64,000 bases of DNA, taken from Polyangiaceae bacterium. GTDB taxonomy: Bacteria > Myxococcota_A > Polyangia > Polyangiales > Polyangiaceae. The position numbers were made by a program, and so were the translations under genes. A model generated the notes under the pieces. It was not told the origin of the DNA. It searched no databases and saw nothing but the letters and a program-made list of their open reading frames with translations. Below, piece by piece: positions 15,163 through 24,500 of the stretch. The first letter of the stretch is position 1. Every line of letters starts with the position of its first letter. The DNA is taken from contig JAHBVY010000015.1 in the NCBI GenBank assembly GCA_019637265.1, forward strand, positions 1-64,000, in the 5' to 3' direction.

Positions 15163-18100
15163 CACGCCTCGCTCCTCGTGCGACGACCGCTGACCAGCAC
15201 CTCCTCGCGGCCCTCCGGCGTCGTGCGTCGGACGAGCCGGTACGTCGTGTTGCCCTCGGCGCGAGCGACCTCGGGCGCGGCGATCAGAAGCTGCAAATCG
15301 AGCGTCTGGCACAGGTCGAAGAGCACGCCGAGGTTGTCGTGCGAGAGGCGGTTCGCCTCGTCGAGGAAGAGGAAGCGCAGCGAGCCATGGGACTTCTTTC
15401 CGCGCAGCAGGGTCGCGTCGCGCTCCCACTCGGTGAGCACGACCATCATCAGGGCCGCGCCGACGCCGATCGCCTCGCCCGTCGACAAGCGCGTGGGGTT
15501 GGCGACCTCCCAGTCTGCGCCGGCCTTTCGGCGAATCTCGACCTGGAGGTGGACGTACTCGCGGTAGTCGAGCAGCCGCTGCCCGCCGGTCCTGCCGCCG
15601 CCGTAGCGACGGAAGATCTCATCCAGCGCGTCTTCGATGGGCATGTCGGCCTGGAACAGAAGCCCCTGCGCCGCGCCTTCGCGCAGCGCGCGCAGGACCT
15701 GCTCCATGCGCTCGACCTGCTGGAGCCGGACACGAATGCCCTGGATGCTGCCGAAGGCGACGCCCTCGAGGTTCTTGTTGAGGCGCGTGACCTGGCCGCG
15801 TGCTTTGCGGATCTGCACATCGATGCCGCGCGCAACGTCCTCGCTCGCGCCGCGCAGATCGCTCTCCTGCCGTGCGAGGCGTTCCTCGAGCCCGGAGAGC
15901 TGGTCGCGCAGTCTCACGAGGGCTTCGCGGGGGTCGTCCACCTCGGCGACCTGCGCAGGGAGCCGACGGCGCAGCCAGTCCCTCACGGTGAGCCAGAGGT
16001 CGAGGTACGCATCGGCGAAGGCCGCGTCGGAGGCGTCGCGAAGCACCTGGAGCTCGGTCAGGAGGGCGGCGCCGCCCTGGGCGCTACGCAACCTCTCGAG
16101 CAGCACCTCGCGACGGGTCTTCGCCTCCTGCACGAGGTTCACGTGCCCACGCACATCGGACAGCTCCGCGGGGCCGTCTCCGAGGAGTCCACCCAGCAGC
16201 CGCTCCCGGGTCGCGCGCTCCTGCAAGGCCTCCCAGCGTTTGACCGCGGGCTCGGCCTCCCGTCGCTCGCTCGTGAGCTTCTCCTCGGCAGTCCGGAGTC
16301 TCCCCTCGGCCTCGCGCAGGCTGCCCTCCTGTCCACCCTTCGTGGTGAGCAACGCGTCCCGACGCTGGTCCTGCGTCCGCAGCTCCTGCTCGAGGCGCTC
16401 GAGCTCTACTGTGGCCGCTTCCAGGGCCAGCTCTGTCGGGTCCGGAACGCCGACTTGGTCGAAGCGCTCCACGGCGGCGGCGTGCTCCTGCACGGCCACG
16501 CGCTTCTTGCCGTCCGCGTCTTGAAAGCGCCCGGTGGCGTCGTCGTAGCGCTGCTCCGCACGCGCTCTCGCGTCCTCGGCCTTCTGTTGCTCGGCCTCCG
16601 CTTCGCGCAGCTGAGCCTCGAGCGCGGGGACCAAGGCCTGGTTGTCGGCAAGGCGTCGAGGAGCCTCCTCCCAGCCCAGCGCATCAACGTTCGCTTGGAC
16701 GTAGGAGAGCGCGTCGAGGCCCGCGTCGAGCTGCTCACGTCGAGCCTTCAGCGCGCTGACGCGCTCTTGAAGCCGCACGATGTCGTCATCGGACAGCGGC
16801 CGCTGCCGGAGCGTCGCAAGGTGACGGTCCACGAGTGTGGCATGGCCGCCGAGCCTCGCTATGGCCTCCTTCGCTGCGCGCGCTGCGTCGCGCCCGACTT
16901 CGAGCGCACGCGCCCGCTCGCCGTGGTCGGGCGGGTCGAGCAGCATCGCCTCGCCCAGAAGCACTCGTAACCCTTCGGTACGCGGACGAAGTGAGCGCGC
17001 GCCATCGTGGTGCCGAGCGGCGGCTGCGCGCTGGACGTCCCGCGAAGCCTCGGTCTCGACGATCGACCGCTTCGTTGCCACGAGCTCCGGGGCCGGATCG
17101 CCGGCGAGCCAGATGGTGAGCCCTGCGAGCAGCTCCTCTCCCTCGGCGACGAGCCGCTCGAGCTGACGGCGAGCGCCGCGATGCTCCTCCAGCTCACGCG
17201 CCTTCAGGTCGGCCTCCCGGCGCAGGTCTGCGGCGCGCTGCTCACGCGCGCGACGGCCAAGACGCGGATGCGTAGGGATGCGCGAGATACGAAGCGCCGC
17301 GCCGTCCTCGACGGCAACGTCTCGCTCACCGACGGGCGCCGTGTTTGCTGTCGCCGCCAGGCGCTCGAGGTCCGCGTCGCGAGAGACCAGCAGTACGTCT
17401 GCCAGCGCGTCGGGTCGCTGCGCAAGCGCCTGCGCCGTCGCCTTGGGATCATCGACGACCAGCGCCTGGGCCAGACCACCAAGCCGAGCCTCAATGCGCG
17501 CGGCTTCAGCGAGGCCGACGTCGTCGAAACTCCCCGCGACGAGCTCCGCACCGAGCGTGTCCTTGAGCTTAAGCAGCTCGGCTGGGAAAGGGCCGCCCGC
17601 CGCGAGGAGCTCTCTTGCCTCACGGAGAAGCCGTTCCTGCTCGGCTCGGGCGTCTTCTTCGACCCGGCGAGTCGTCGCGAGCCTCGTGGCAAGGTCGGCG
17701 CGCGCGCTGTCAAGGCTCTCGCGGCTGTCGACCACAAGGCCGAGGTGCTCGCCGAGGCGCGTGGCCCGCTCGGCATGCGCGCGCCACACGGGCTCCCGCG
17801 TAGCAAGCTCCCGTCGCCGCGCTTCGAGGTCCTTCAGCTCGCGCTCCTTCGCGCCGACTTCGGCTTCCGCGACGCGCGCCTTCTCCTCGTGGTCCTTGCG
17901 CGCCCCCTCGACCTCATCCAGCAGCCGCGCGACGACCTCACCGCCGGGGCGCTCACCGAGCGCGACACCGAGCGCTGCGGCCTGTTCGCGCACCTTCGCC
18001 TGGCGCCCCGCGAGTCGCCGCGCCTCGGCGAGCTCGGACTCGATGCTCGGCAGCCGGCCTGCGAGGACGACCTTCTCTCGGTGCTGCATGAGCGCATCGA

Positions 18101-19583
18101 GCGCGACCTCGTGAGCCTGCTCGGGCGCGACGTCGGCCGCGATGAGCGCCGCAAGTGCGCGCATCACCTCGGCGTGCTGCCGACGATGTGACTCGGCATC
18201 CGCGAGTCGCGTGGCGGCGTCGCGACGCTCCTCGTCGACCTCGGCGAGCTCCGCACGTGCGACCGTCAGGCGCTCGTCGAACGCGGGCGCGTGCAGCGGC
18301 GGTCCGCCAAGGCAGGCTTCGGCCTCGCGCAGACGACGCACGGCCTGGTGGTAGGCCCCCGCGCGGCGGTGCAGCTCCTCGATGCCGCGCTGCACGTCGG
18401 CGAGGCCAGCGGCGGCTCGCTTGTAGCCCTCCTGCGCTCGTCGCGCCTCGTCACGAGCACGGCCGCGTTGCTCGTCGGCAACGGCCCGCTCCTCTGCAGC
18501 CGTCGCGGCGGCCGCCTCGGCGAGCCTCAGCGCTTCTGCGCATCGGGCGAGCGCCTTCGCGGCCGCGAGGGCATCGCGCAGCTTGCCCTGCCAGGCGCGC
18601 GCGGAGTCGACGACCTGACCAAGCGCGCCGCGTCGGTGCTCGAGCGCCGCGAGGTCAGCGAGGGTCTTCTCGAGCGCGTTCTCGGCGGCGAGGTGTGCCG
18701 TCTCCGCGCTGGCCCGCGCCGCCTCCGCTTCCTCGACGCGGCGGGAGAGCTCGTCGGCGCGCTCGCGGGTCGCGAGGAAGGCGGCAGCGAACATCGTCTG
18801 CCCGGCCTCGAACACCCCACCGATCTCCTGCTCGAGGCGGCGCGATTCTTGGACCTCGGTCCGCGTTCGTCGGCACGCGTCGAGGTTCGCGCGCATCCGC
18901 TGGAGGGTGTCTGCCAGCCCACCCTCCTCCTTGAGCAGGAAGGCCCGCAGCTCCGAAGTCAGCGCTCGCGAGATGCCACCCGTCATGCTCGTGCGGAGCA
19001 TCTCGTTCAGCTTGTTGCGCTCCTCGTCGGTGCCGAGCCGCAGGGGCGTCACACCCTGGTCGAAGAGCGCGGCGAAGTATTCGCGCGCCGACGGGAACGA
19101 CGTGAGCCGACCGCCGAGGCGCGCCGCGTTCTCTCGCAGCTCCGGCAGCTCGGGGACGACCTCGCTCTCGCCCTGCGAGACGAGGAGCAAGTCCTGCAGG
19201 CGCACGTTGTCTACCAGGCCAGCCACGATGAACGGCGTCGGCTCGACGGAGGGCTCGCCCTTGCGCTCGAGGTGCACGCCCGCCACGAGGCGGCGTTTGC
19301 CCGGCAGCGCGAAGTCGAGGACGGCGTACGATGGGCGTCCTGGCTCGCCGAGCCGTCCCCAGATGCCCTTGTCGCCGCCGGTCGCGCCCGTCTCGCCGAG
19401 GTTCGTGAAGCGCAGCCGGGACATGTCCGGGAGCAGCACCACGTAGGCGGCGATCATCACCGTCGTCTTGCCCGCGCCGTTCGCGCCCTCGAGCGCGGTG
19501 ACATGGCGGTCGAGGAGGTAGCGCTCGTAGAACACCCCCTTCCAGTTCACCAGCGCGAGCGCCTCGGCGTGGGTGCGGGTCAT
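15162..19583 (-). CDS. jetC: SMC/MukB-like ATPase (JetC)
   Basis: A 1473-residue structural-maintenance-of-chromosomes ATPase, almost the length of E. coli MukB. Walker A is GANGAGKT (33-40). The ABC signature is LSTGEA (1366-1371) and Walker B is FLFLDEA (Asp1408, Glu1409), followed by the D-loop region and the IAAPEVA switch. The roughly 1,300 residues between are Ala/Glu/Arg-rich coiled coil with a hinge in the middle. It would dimerise and extrude DNA loops with JetA and JetB, handing DNA to JetD. Its ATG overlaps the jetB stop (ATGA) and its stop overlaps jetD (ATGA). Confidence 0.92.
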   Translation of the reverse strand: MTRTHAEALALVNWKGVFYERYLLDRHVTALEGANGAGKTTVMIAAYVVLLPDMSRLRFTNLGETGATGGDKGIWGRLGEPGRPSYAVLDFALPGKRRLVAGVHLERKGEPSVEPTPFIVAGLVDNVRLQDLLLVSQGESEVVPELPELRENAARLGGRLTSFPSAREYFAALFDQGVTPLRLGTDEERNKLNEMLRTSMTGGISRALTSELRAFLLKEEGGLADTLQRMRANLDACRRTRTEVQESRRLEQEIGGVFEAGQTMFAAAFLATRERADELSRRVEEAEAARASAETAHLAAENALEKTLADLAALEHRRGALGQVVDSARAWQGKLRDALAAAKALARCAEALRLAEAAAATAAEERAVADEQRGRARDEARRAQEGYKRAAAGLADVQRGIEELHRRAGAYHQAVRRLREAEACLGGPPLHAPAFDERLTVARAELAEVDEERRDAATRLADAESHRRQHAEVMRALAALIAADVAPEQAHEVALDALMQHREKVVLAGRLPSIESELAEARRLAGRQAKVREQAAALGVALGERPGGEVVARLLDEVEGARKDHEEKARVAEAEVGAKERELKDLEARRRELATREPVWRAHAERATRLGEHLGLVVDSRESLDSARADLATRLATTRRVEEDARAEQERLLREARELLAAGGPFPAELLKLKDTLGAELVAGSFDDVGLAEAARIEARLGGLAQALVVDDPKATAQALAQRPDALADVLLVSRDADLERLAATANTAPVGERDVAVEDGAALRISRIPTHPRLGRRAREQRAADLRREADLKARELEEHRGARRQLERLVAEGEELLAGLTIWLAGDPAPELVATKRSIVETEASRDVQRAAAARHHDGARSLRPRTEGLRVLLGEAMLLDPPDHGERARALEVGRDAARAAKEAIARLGGHATLVDRHLATLRQRPLSDDDIVRLQERVSALKARREQLDAGLDALSYVQANVDALGWEEAPRRLADNQALVPALEAQLREAEAEQQKAEDARARAEQRYDDATGRFQDADGKKRVAVQEHAAAVERFDQVGVPDPTELALEAATVELERLEQELRTQDQRRDALLTTKGGQEGSLREAEGRLRTAEEKLTSERREAEPAVKRWEALQERATRERLLGGLLGDGPAELSDVRGHVNLVQEAKTRREVLLERLRSAQGGAALLTELQVLRDASDAAFADAYLDLWLTVRDWLRRRLPAQVAEVDDPREALVRLRDQLSGLEERLARQESDLRGASEDVARGIDVQIRKARGQVTRLNKNLEGVAFGSIQGIRVRLQQVERMEQVLRALREGAAQGLLFQADMPIEDALDEIFRRYGGGRTGGQRLLDYREYVHLQVEIRRKAGADWEVANPTRLSTGEAIGVGAALMMVVLTEWERDATLLRGKKSHGSLRFLFLDEANRLSHDNLGVLFDLCQTLDLQLLIAAPEVARAEGNTTYRLVRRTTPEGREEVLVSGRRTRSEA

Positions 19584-20266
19584 GGCGCCGGCTCCTCGCC
19601 ATCGGTCGTGTCGTCGTCCGCTCCGCTCTCGTCGCCGTTTGGCTCACCGAGCAAGACCTCGCCACGCGCGACGAGCCGCTCAAGGGCGAGGTTGGGATCG
19701 GAGAGCCCGCGAACAGGCGCCGCGAAACGCATCAAGGCGGGCCGGAGCCGAAGCCGGGCCTCGTCGAGCACGTCCACGAACCCGAGCTCTGCGAGCCGCC
19801 GAAGCGCCTCCCCCACCTGCGTGCGCACCGTCTCGGCGGCTATGCGCTCGTCGTACTTGCGCTTGCGCGGGCTGAGCGTGCGCACGAGAGCGTCCGTGCC
19901 GAGCAGCCCGGAGAGCCGCTGCAAGAGCGCCTCGCGCGGGAGGACGCCACCGTGCTGCAGCGTCGCCGGGTCGAGGTACAGGAGCGCGAGCGTCTGCCCG
20001 ACGAGCATCTCGCCCGCGGAGAGCTGCCTTCTCCCGAGCCGGTCGCCCGAGGGCAGCAAGTAGAAGTAGCCGTCGCTCTGCTGCACCAGCTCGCAGCCGA
20101 AGCGCCGGTAGAACGGCTCGAGGAGCGACTGGGCGTCGACGAGGTAGTCGTACGCGGTCCCGTCGTCACGGCCGATGTGCCGCCCGCGACGCAGCATCAG
20201 GTCGACCTCCGGGAAGTGGTCGTCCGCGAGCGCGGCCTCGAGCGTGTGAAAGGTCGAGTCGGTCAC
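19580..20266 (-). CDS. jetB: MukE-like kite subunit (JetB)
   Basis: A 228-residue protein from a GTG at 20266 that overlaps the jetA stop (GTGA). The similarity to E. coli MukE is strong for a Wadjet subunit: RRGRHIG, then YLVDAQSLLEPFYRRFGCEL, GYFYLLPSGDRL, EMLVGQTLALLYLDPATL and a C-terminal acidic tail. MukE/JetB is a winged-helix 'kite' dimer that binds the kleisin and bridges to the SMC heads. A longer open frame reaches 20329 but lacks a start with comparable context. It overlaps jetC by four bases at its end. Confidence 0.88.
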   Translation of the reverse strand: MTDSTFHTLEAALADDHFPEVDLMLRRGRHIGRDDGTAYDYLVDAQSLLEPFYRRFGCELVQQSDGYFYLLPSGDRLGRRQLSAGEMLVGQTLALLYLDPATLQHGGVLPREALLQRLSGLLGTDALVRTLSPRKRKYDERIAAETVRTQVGEALRRLAELGFVDVLDEARLRLRPALMRFAAPVRGLSDPNLALERLVARGEVLLGEPNGDESGADDDTTDGEEPAP

Positions 20267-21579
20267 GGCGCGTCCCTCCGCGCGACGCTCCAGTCCTCGA
20301 CCTCGAGCCTCTCGCCGACGGGCGCCCACGGTCGCTCTCGCTCGCTGCGAACCCTGGCGGCCTGGGCGACGGCGTGGGCGATTCGTCCGGTGGCGGCGTA
20401 GTGGATGGTCTCCGGCAGCTCAGGCAGCACCCGCTCGGACACGGCGGCGAGAGTCGTCTTGCCCTCCTCCAGGGCGCGCGCGACGAGTGCGTCGATGTCG
20501 GCGAGGACGTTCTCCGGGTCCACCCAATCGGGATCGGCCTCTCGCTCGGCGCGGGGCCGGGCCACCGGCGGCCGCTCGACGCGCGCTTCGAGCGCGCGCA
20601 AGAGGCGGATCGACGGCGCATGCGCCGTGACGAGGTGGAACGGGCGTCGTGGCCAGCCCGCGAGCTGGTCTCGCAGACGCTGGCTCAGGGCGCGGTCGGG
20701 GTCGAGCCGCACGACGTCGCGCAGGTAGCGGTGGACGTACTGGTAGTACTCGGACCACGCCCGCTGCCGCGCGCCGCCCCAGGCCGCAATGCGATCGACG
20801 TGCTCGATGACGCGCTGGACTGTCGCCTCGGCGTCGGTGTTCTCCGTAGCTGTGGCGAGCGCCTGGATCTCCTGGAGCAGCGCGACGAAGTGGTGGGTGT
20901 CGCGGAGCAGGATTTCGTTCAGCTCACGCAGCGTGCGCGTCGTCGCGTCGAGGAGCGACTGGCAGCGGTCGACGGCGCTGAACCAGTCGGCCGAGAGCAG
21001 CTTGGCGATCTCGGCCTGAACCTCCTCCTGCTGCGCATCGAGGCCTCGTTGGCGACGCTCGATGCCCGCGACGAGGTCGGCCACGGTCACGCGCAGCGGT
21101 CCGACGACCTTCGTGCGCCAGGCCTCTTCGCCATCCGCCTTCTTCGCCGCCGCGAGCACCTCGGCGAGCTGCGCGCGGAGCGTCCCCGTGAGCAGCGTGA
21201 GGCTTTCGCGCGTCAGCGCCTCGTCGGCGAGGAAGTACTCGACCACCGCAGCCGCGAGCCGCGTCAGGGCGTACTCACCGGCGCGCACGATGCCGGCACC
21301 GTCGACACGCGCGAGCATGCGCTGCTCCCGCAGTCGTTGGATGGCGTGGGTCGCCCGCTTGCGCGGGTTTTCGGCGCCGGGGTCGACCACGTCGCAGACC
21401 TGCTCGAAGAGATCGATGAGCACGTCCTCTTCGAACGAGGCGAGCGCGGCCTTGTCCGCACGGAGGTAGAGGCCCGCGAGGAAGCAGAGGTCGACCGTCT
21501 TCAGATCGAGGTTGACGTGATCGCGCGCCAGCGACGCGATGACCCGGTTCGGATCGGCCGACGGCGGGGTGGTCGTCAC
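20263..21579 (-). CDS. jetA: MukF-like kleisin subunit (JetA)
   Basis: A 438-residue protein, the same length as E. coli MukF (440). It begins at a GTG at 21579 that overlaps the preceding stop (GTGA). The N-terminal winged helix contains NPRKRATHAIQRLREQRML and VRAGEYALTRLAAAVVEYF. The middle helical region contains WRTKVVGPLRVTVADLV, IERRQRGLDAQQEEV, IAKLLSADWFSAVDRCQSLL and TTRTLRELNEIL, which match MukF closely in order and spacing. The kleisin closes the SMC ring and recruits JetB. It is usually the first gene of jetABCD; here another gene is coupled in front of it. Confidence 0.9.
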   Translation of the reverse strand: MTTTPPSADPNRVIASLARDHVNLDLKTVDLCFLAGLYLRADKAALASFEEDVLIDLFEQVCDVVDPGAENPRKRATHAIQRLREQRMLARVDGAGIVRAGEYALTRLAAAVVEYFLADEALTRESLTLLTGTLRAQLAEVLAAAKKADGEEAWRTKVVGPLRVTVADLVAGIERRQRGLDAQQEEVQAEIAKLLSADWFSAVDRCQSLLDATTRTLRELNEILLRDTHHFVALLQEIQALATATENTDAEATVQRVIEHVDRIAAWGGARQRAWSEYYQYVHRYLRDVVRLDPDRALSQRLRDQLAGWPRRPFHLVTAHAPSIRLLRALEARVERPPVARPRAEREADPDWVDPENVLADIDALVARALEEGKTTLAAVSERVLPELPETIHYAATGRIAHAVAQAARVRSERERPWAPVGERLEVEDWSVARRDAP

Positions 21580-24500
21580 GAGCCACTCCTCGCAGCAGCT
21601 GGTGCCGCCGCGGTGTTGTCCGCTTCGACGCCATCCTCGTTGTCACCGTCATCGTCTACAGCGATCTGCGGCGGCGCGACGGTCACCCAGAGATCCCGGT
21701 CGGCGAGACGAACCTCCCCACGACCGTGCGCGGCGAAGGGGTCGAAGATGACGTCGCCGATCCGCGGTGCGGTGTCGACCGCGAACACCCGGACGATAAC
21801 GTAAGCGGCGTCGTCATCGACGTGGCAGCGGCGGGCTTCCTCCCACTCGGCACGCGACATGGGGAACGGCCCGCTCCCGTCGGTGCTCGTCGCCTTGACC
21901 TCGATGTGGAGCGCCGCGGCTGCGCGACCGAAGAGCAGGCCCTTCGGGTCAGGCACCTTGAAGTCGAAGCCGAGGCCATCGTTACCTGCGGGAAGCCCGT
22001 ACCGCTCTCGCGACCTCGAGACCCAGCAGTCCGGCCCGTAGTCCGCGCCGAGGACCGAACCGAGCCACTCGTGAACGAACGCCTCGCCGAGATCGCCAAC
22101 CAGCTCGGGTTCGCGCCGCGCTTGCCCAGTCGAGGACCCGCCACCTCCACCTCGGCCTCCAGTGCCCGTGCCGCGCGTTCCCGGTGGCGGCAACGCACTT
22201 CGTGACGCGTTCAGAAGCGCGGGGTCGATGCCGCGTGCGGCCGCTGCGGCGATCTTCGCTCCGAGAGAGCCGGCAGCCCCGGCTAGCAAATCGGCGCGCA
22301 GCTCGCTGGCGGTAAGCTCCACGCCGAGCACCGACTGCTTTTGCTGGGGCACGTCGCGCTCGGTCCTCGCCAGGTCCGGTAGGCGCTGGAGGAGCATCGA
22401 GAACGTCGTCGTGTCGCGAAACGCCTGGATGGCCGACAGCTTCTTTGTCGTCTCGGGTGCGCTGGCCTCGATCAGCGGGCGTAGGAGCAAGAGGGCCGCG
22501 TAGACGTGGGCCCACTCGCCGCGCATGCGCGCCGAGAGCTTTGCGTCAGCCAAGATCGCGGATGCACCGACCGTCTCCCCGAGCGATGCCGCGAGGCGTG
22601 CAGCGACGCTGATGACGGCGTTCACCGAGGTGGTGGCGTCGCTCTCGCGAGCCGACGGCGAGCAATCTCGGAACAGGCGAACACCTCGCTGCGTCGCGTC
22701 CTTCGGGATGGGCAGTTCCTCATCCCAGGGCGGTGCAGGCAGCTCGGTCAGTGCTCGACTGACGCTGTCGAACGATGCCACTGCTGCGCGAACAGCGGCC
22801 AGCGCCGCCTCGTCGGCGTTCGCGACGTCGGGTGGAACGAACTGCACCGCATCTGGAACCGGCGCAGTACCGGTATCGGCGAGTGCTGCGGAGAGCGCAT
22901 CCAGGTCGACGCTCGCTTCGCGCGCGCCGACCTCTCGAACGATGGCGACGAGGTGATCACGGGTACGCCGGAACCTCTGCGCCGACAGGGCGAAGACGTA
23001 TCGCACGCCGTCGCGGCGCAGCAGCGCCTCCTGCCACAGATGCCACGGCACGCCGAGGTGGCGCACAATCTGGACCTCGCCCTCCGGCGACCGCTGACCG
23101 AGGGCATTCGCGAGGACCGAACCGAGCTCGGTGCGGTCGAAGGCTGCCGCGACGTCGTCCGGGCGATCGCCGATTGATGCAAGCCAGGCTGCTGCCTCGT
23201 CGAGCGTCGTGCCGGGCACGAAGTGGCATCGGGCTGCCTGCAGCGCCGGAGCGAGTCCCTGCGCGCTCAAGGCGCGGTTCAAGCCCGCGGCATCGGCGAC
23301 GTCGATGATCTCCACGTCGGAGATCTCCCGTTCGTGCAAGAAGGCACGCGTGCTCCCGAGTTGCAGCGCGCGGGCGTACCCCGCCCAGAGGTCACGCGAG
23401 CGTGCTCCGGCAAGCTCCCAGGTCGCGGCGAGGACATCGTGCTTATCGAGCGTCGACGACGCCAACATGCGCTCGCCGGCGCGGTCGTAGAAGGTTGCGA
23501 CCGTCGAGTCCTCGAACACCCCGAAGACCAACGAGAGCTTCTCGAAGGCCTTCCAGTTGCGGCTCACTGGTTCGGCGCGCACCAGCCGCTCGCCGCCGAA
23601 GGTCAGGAGCGCGGCGAGCTCGGCGGCGACCTCGGTGTGCGGGCACTCGCGCTGGAGCCAGCTCAGGAAAGCCTCGGGTGACGTCGATGACGAAAACGCC
23701 ACGCGGACCTTGGCGGTCGAGGTGCGCACCACGTGGTCAACGCCCCACGTTCGAACGAAGAGCTCGTAGAGCCTGTCGATCGCGGCATCACGCGCAACCG
23801 GAACGCGGTACGCGCGTTCGATGCCGTCGATGTGGCGCGCCCGAGCCGGTTCGTCGTCGAAGAGCACGATCACACCGGCGCCGGAGGGATCGACGCTTTC
23901 GAGCCTCCGGTCGCGAAGGAGTGGGATCGTGACCCCTTGCGGCACACGCTGAAGCGGTTCCTTCTCAAGTCGCGCGTTGGTCTGCGCGTACAGCTCGATC
24001 GCAAGAGACTGCGCCTCTCGGCGCGTGTGCAGCCGCTCGTCATCGAGACGCGCGGCAAGCTCCCGGAGGGCGTCGATGAGGCGGGCGAGGGGTGCATCCT
24101 CGACCGAAGGAACACCCAAGGCGCCAAGAAGCCGCGAAGCCCCCGCCAACGCATGCGGCACGACGTTGAGTACCTGCGCGTAGGCTGCTCGCCGCGCGCC
24201 GTCCGGCAGGCGCCATAGTTCCTTGGCGCTGACTCGAACGGGCTCCCGCCCGACGCCACGTTCACCGAGGAGCACAGGCCAGTCGAGTGTCCTCAGCGCG
24301 AAGACCCACATGGCGTCGACAGTGTGAGCCGGTGCGTGTCCCACCCGCCCCAGCGAGACACAGCGGTGCGCGAAGAAATGATCGGGGTGAAGGAGCATCA
24401 GGTCGACGATGGCCTCACGCCGCGCCGGGACCTCCAAGTCATCCACCCAGCAGACCTCGCTCACGTCGTGCGGGAGTCGCTGAATCCACCGCGTGGGGTA

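Noticed and set aside
14856-16970. Long plus-strand frames inside jetC and jetD
   Set aside because: They are antisense shadows typical of GC-rich coiled-coil genes; the minus-strand frames have Walker, signature and TOPRIM motifs.
20374-21804. 476-codon plus-strand frame opposite jetA
   Set aside because: The minus strand is an unmistakable MukF-like kleisin; the plus frame is its shadow.
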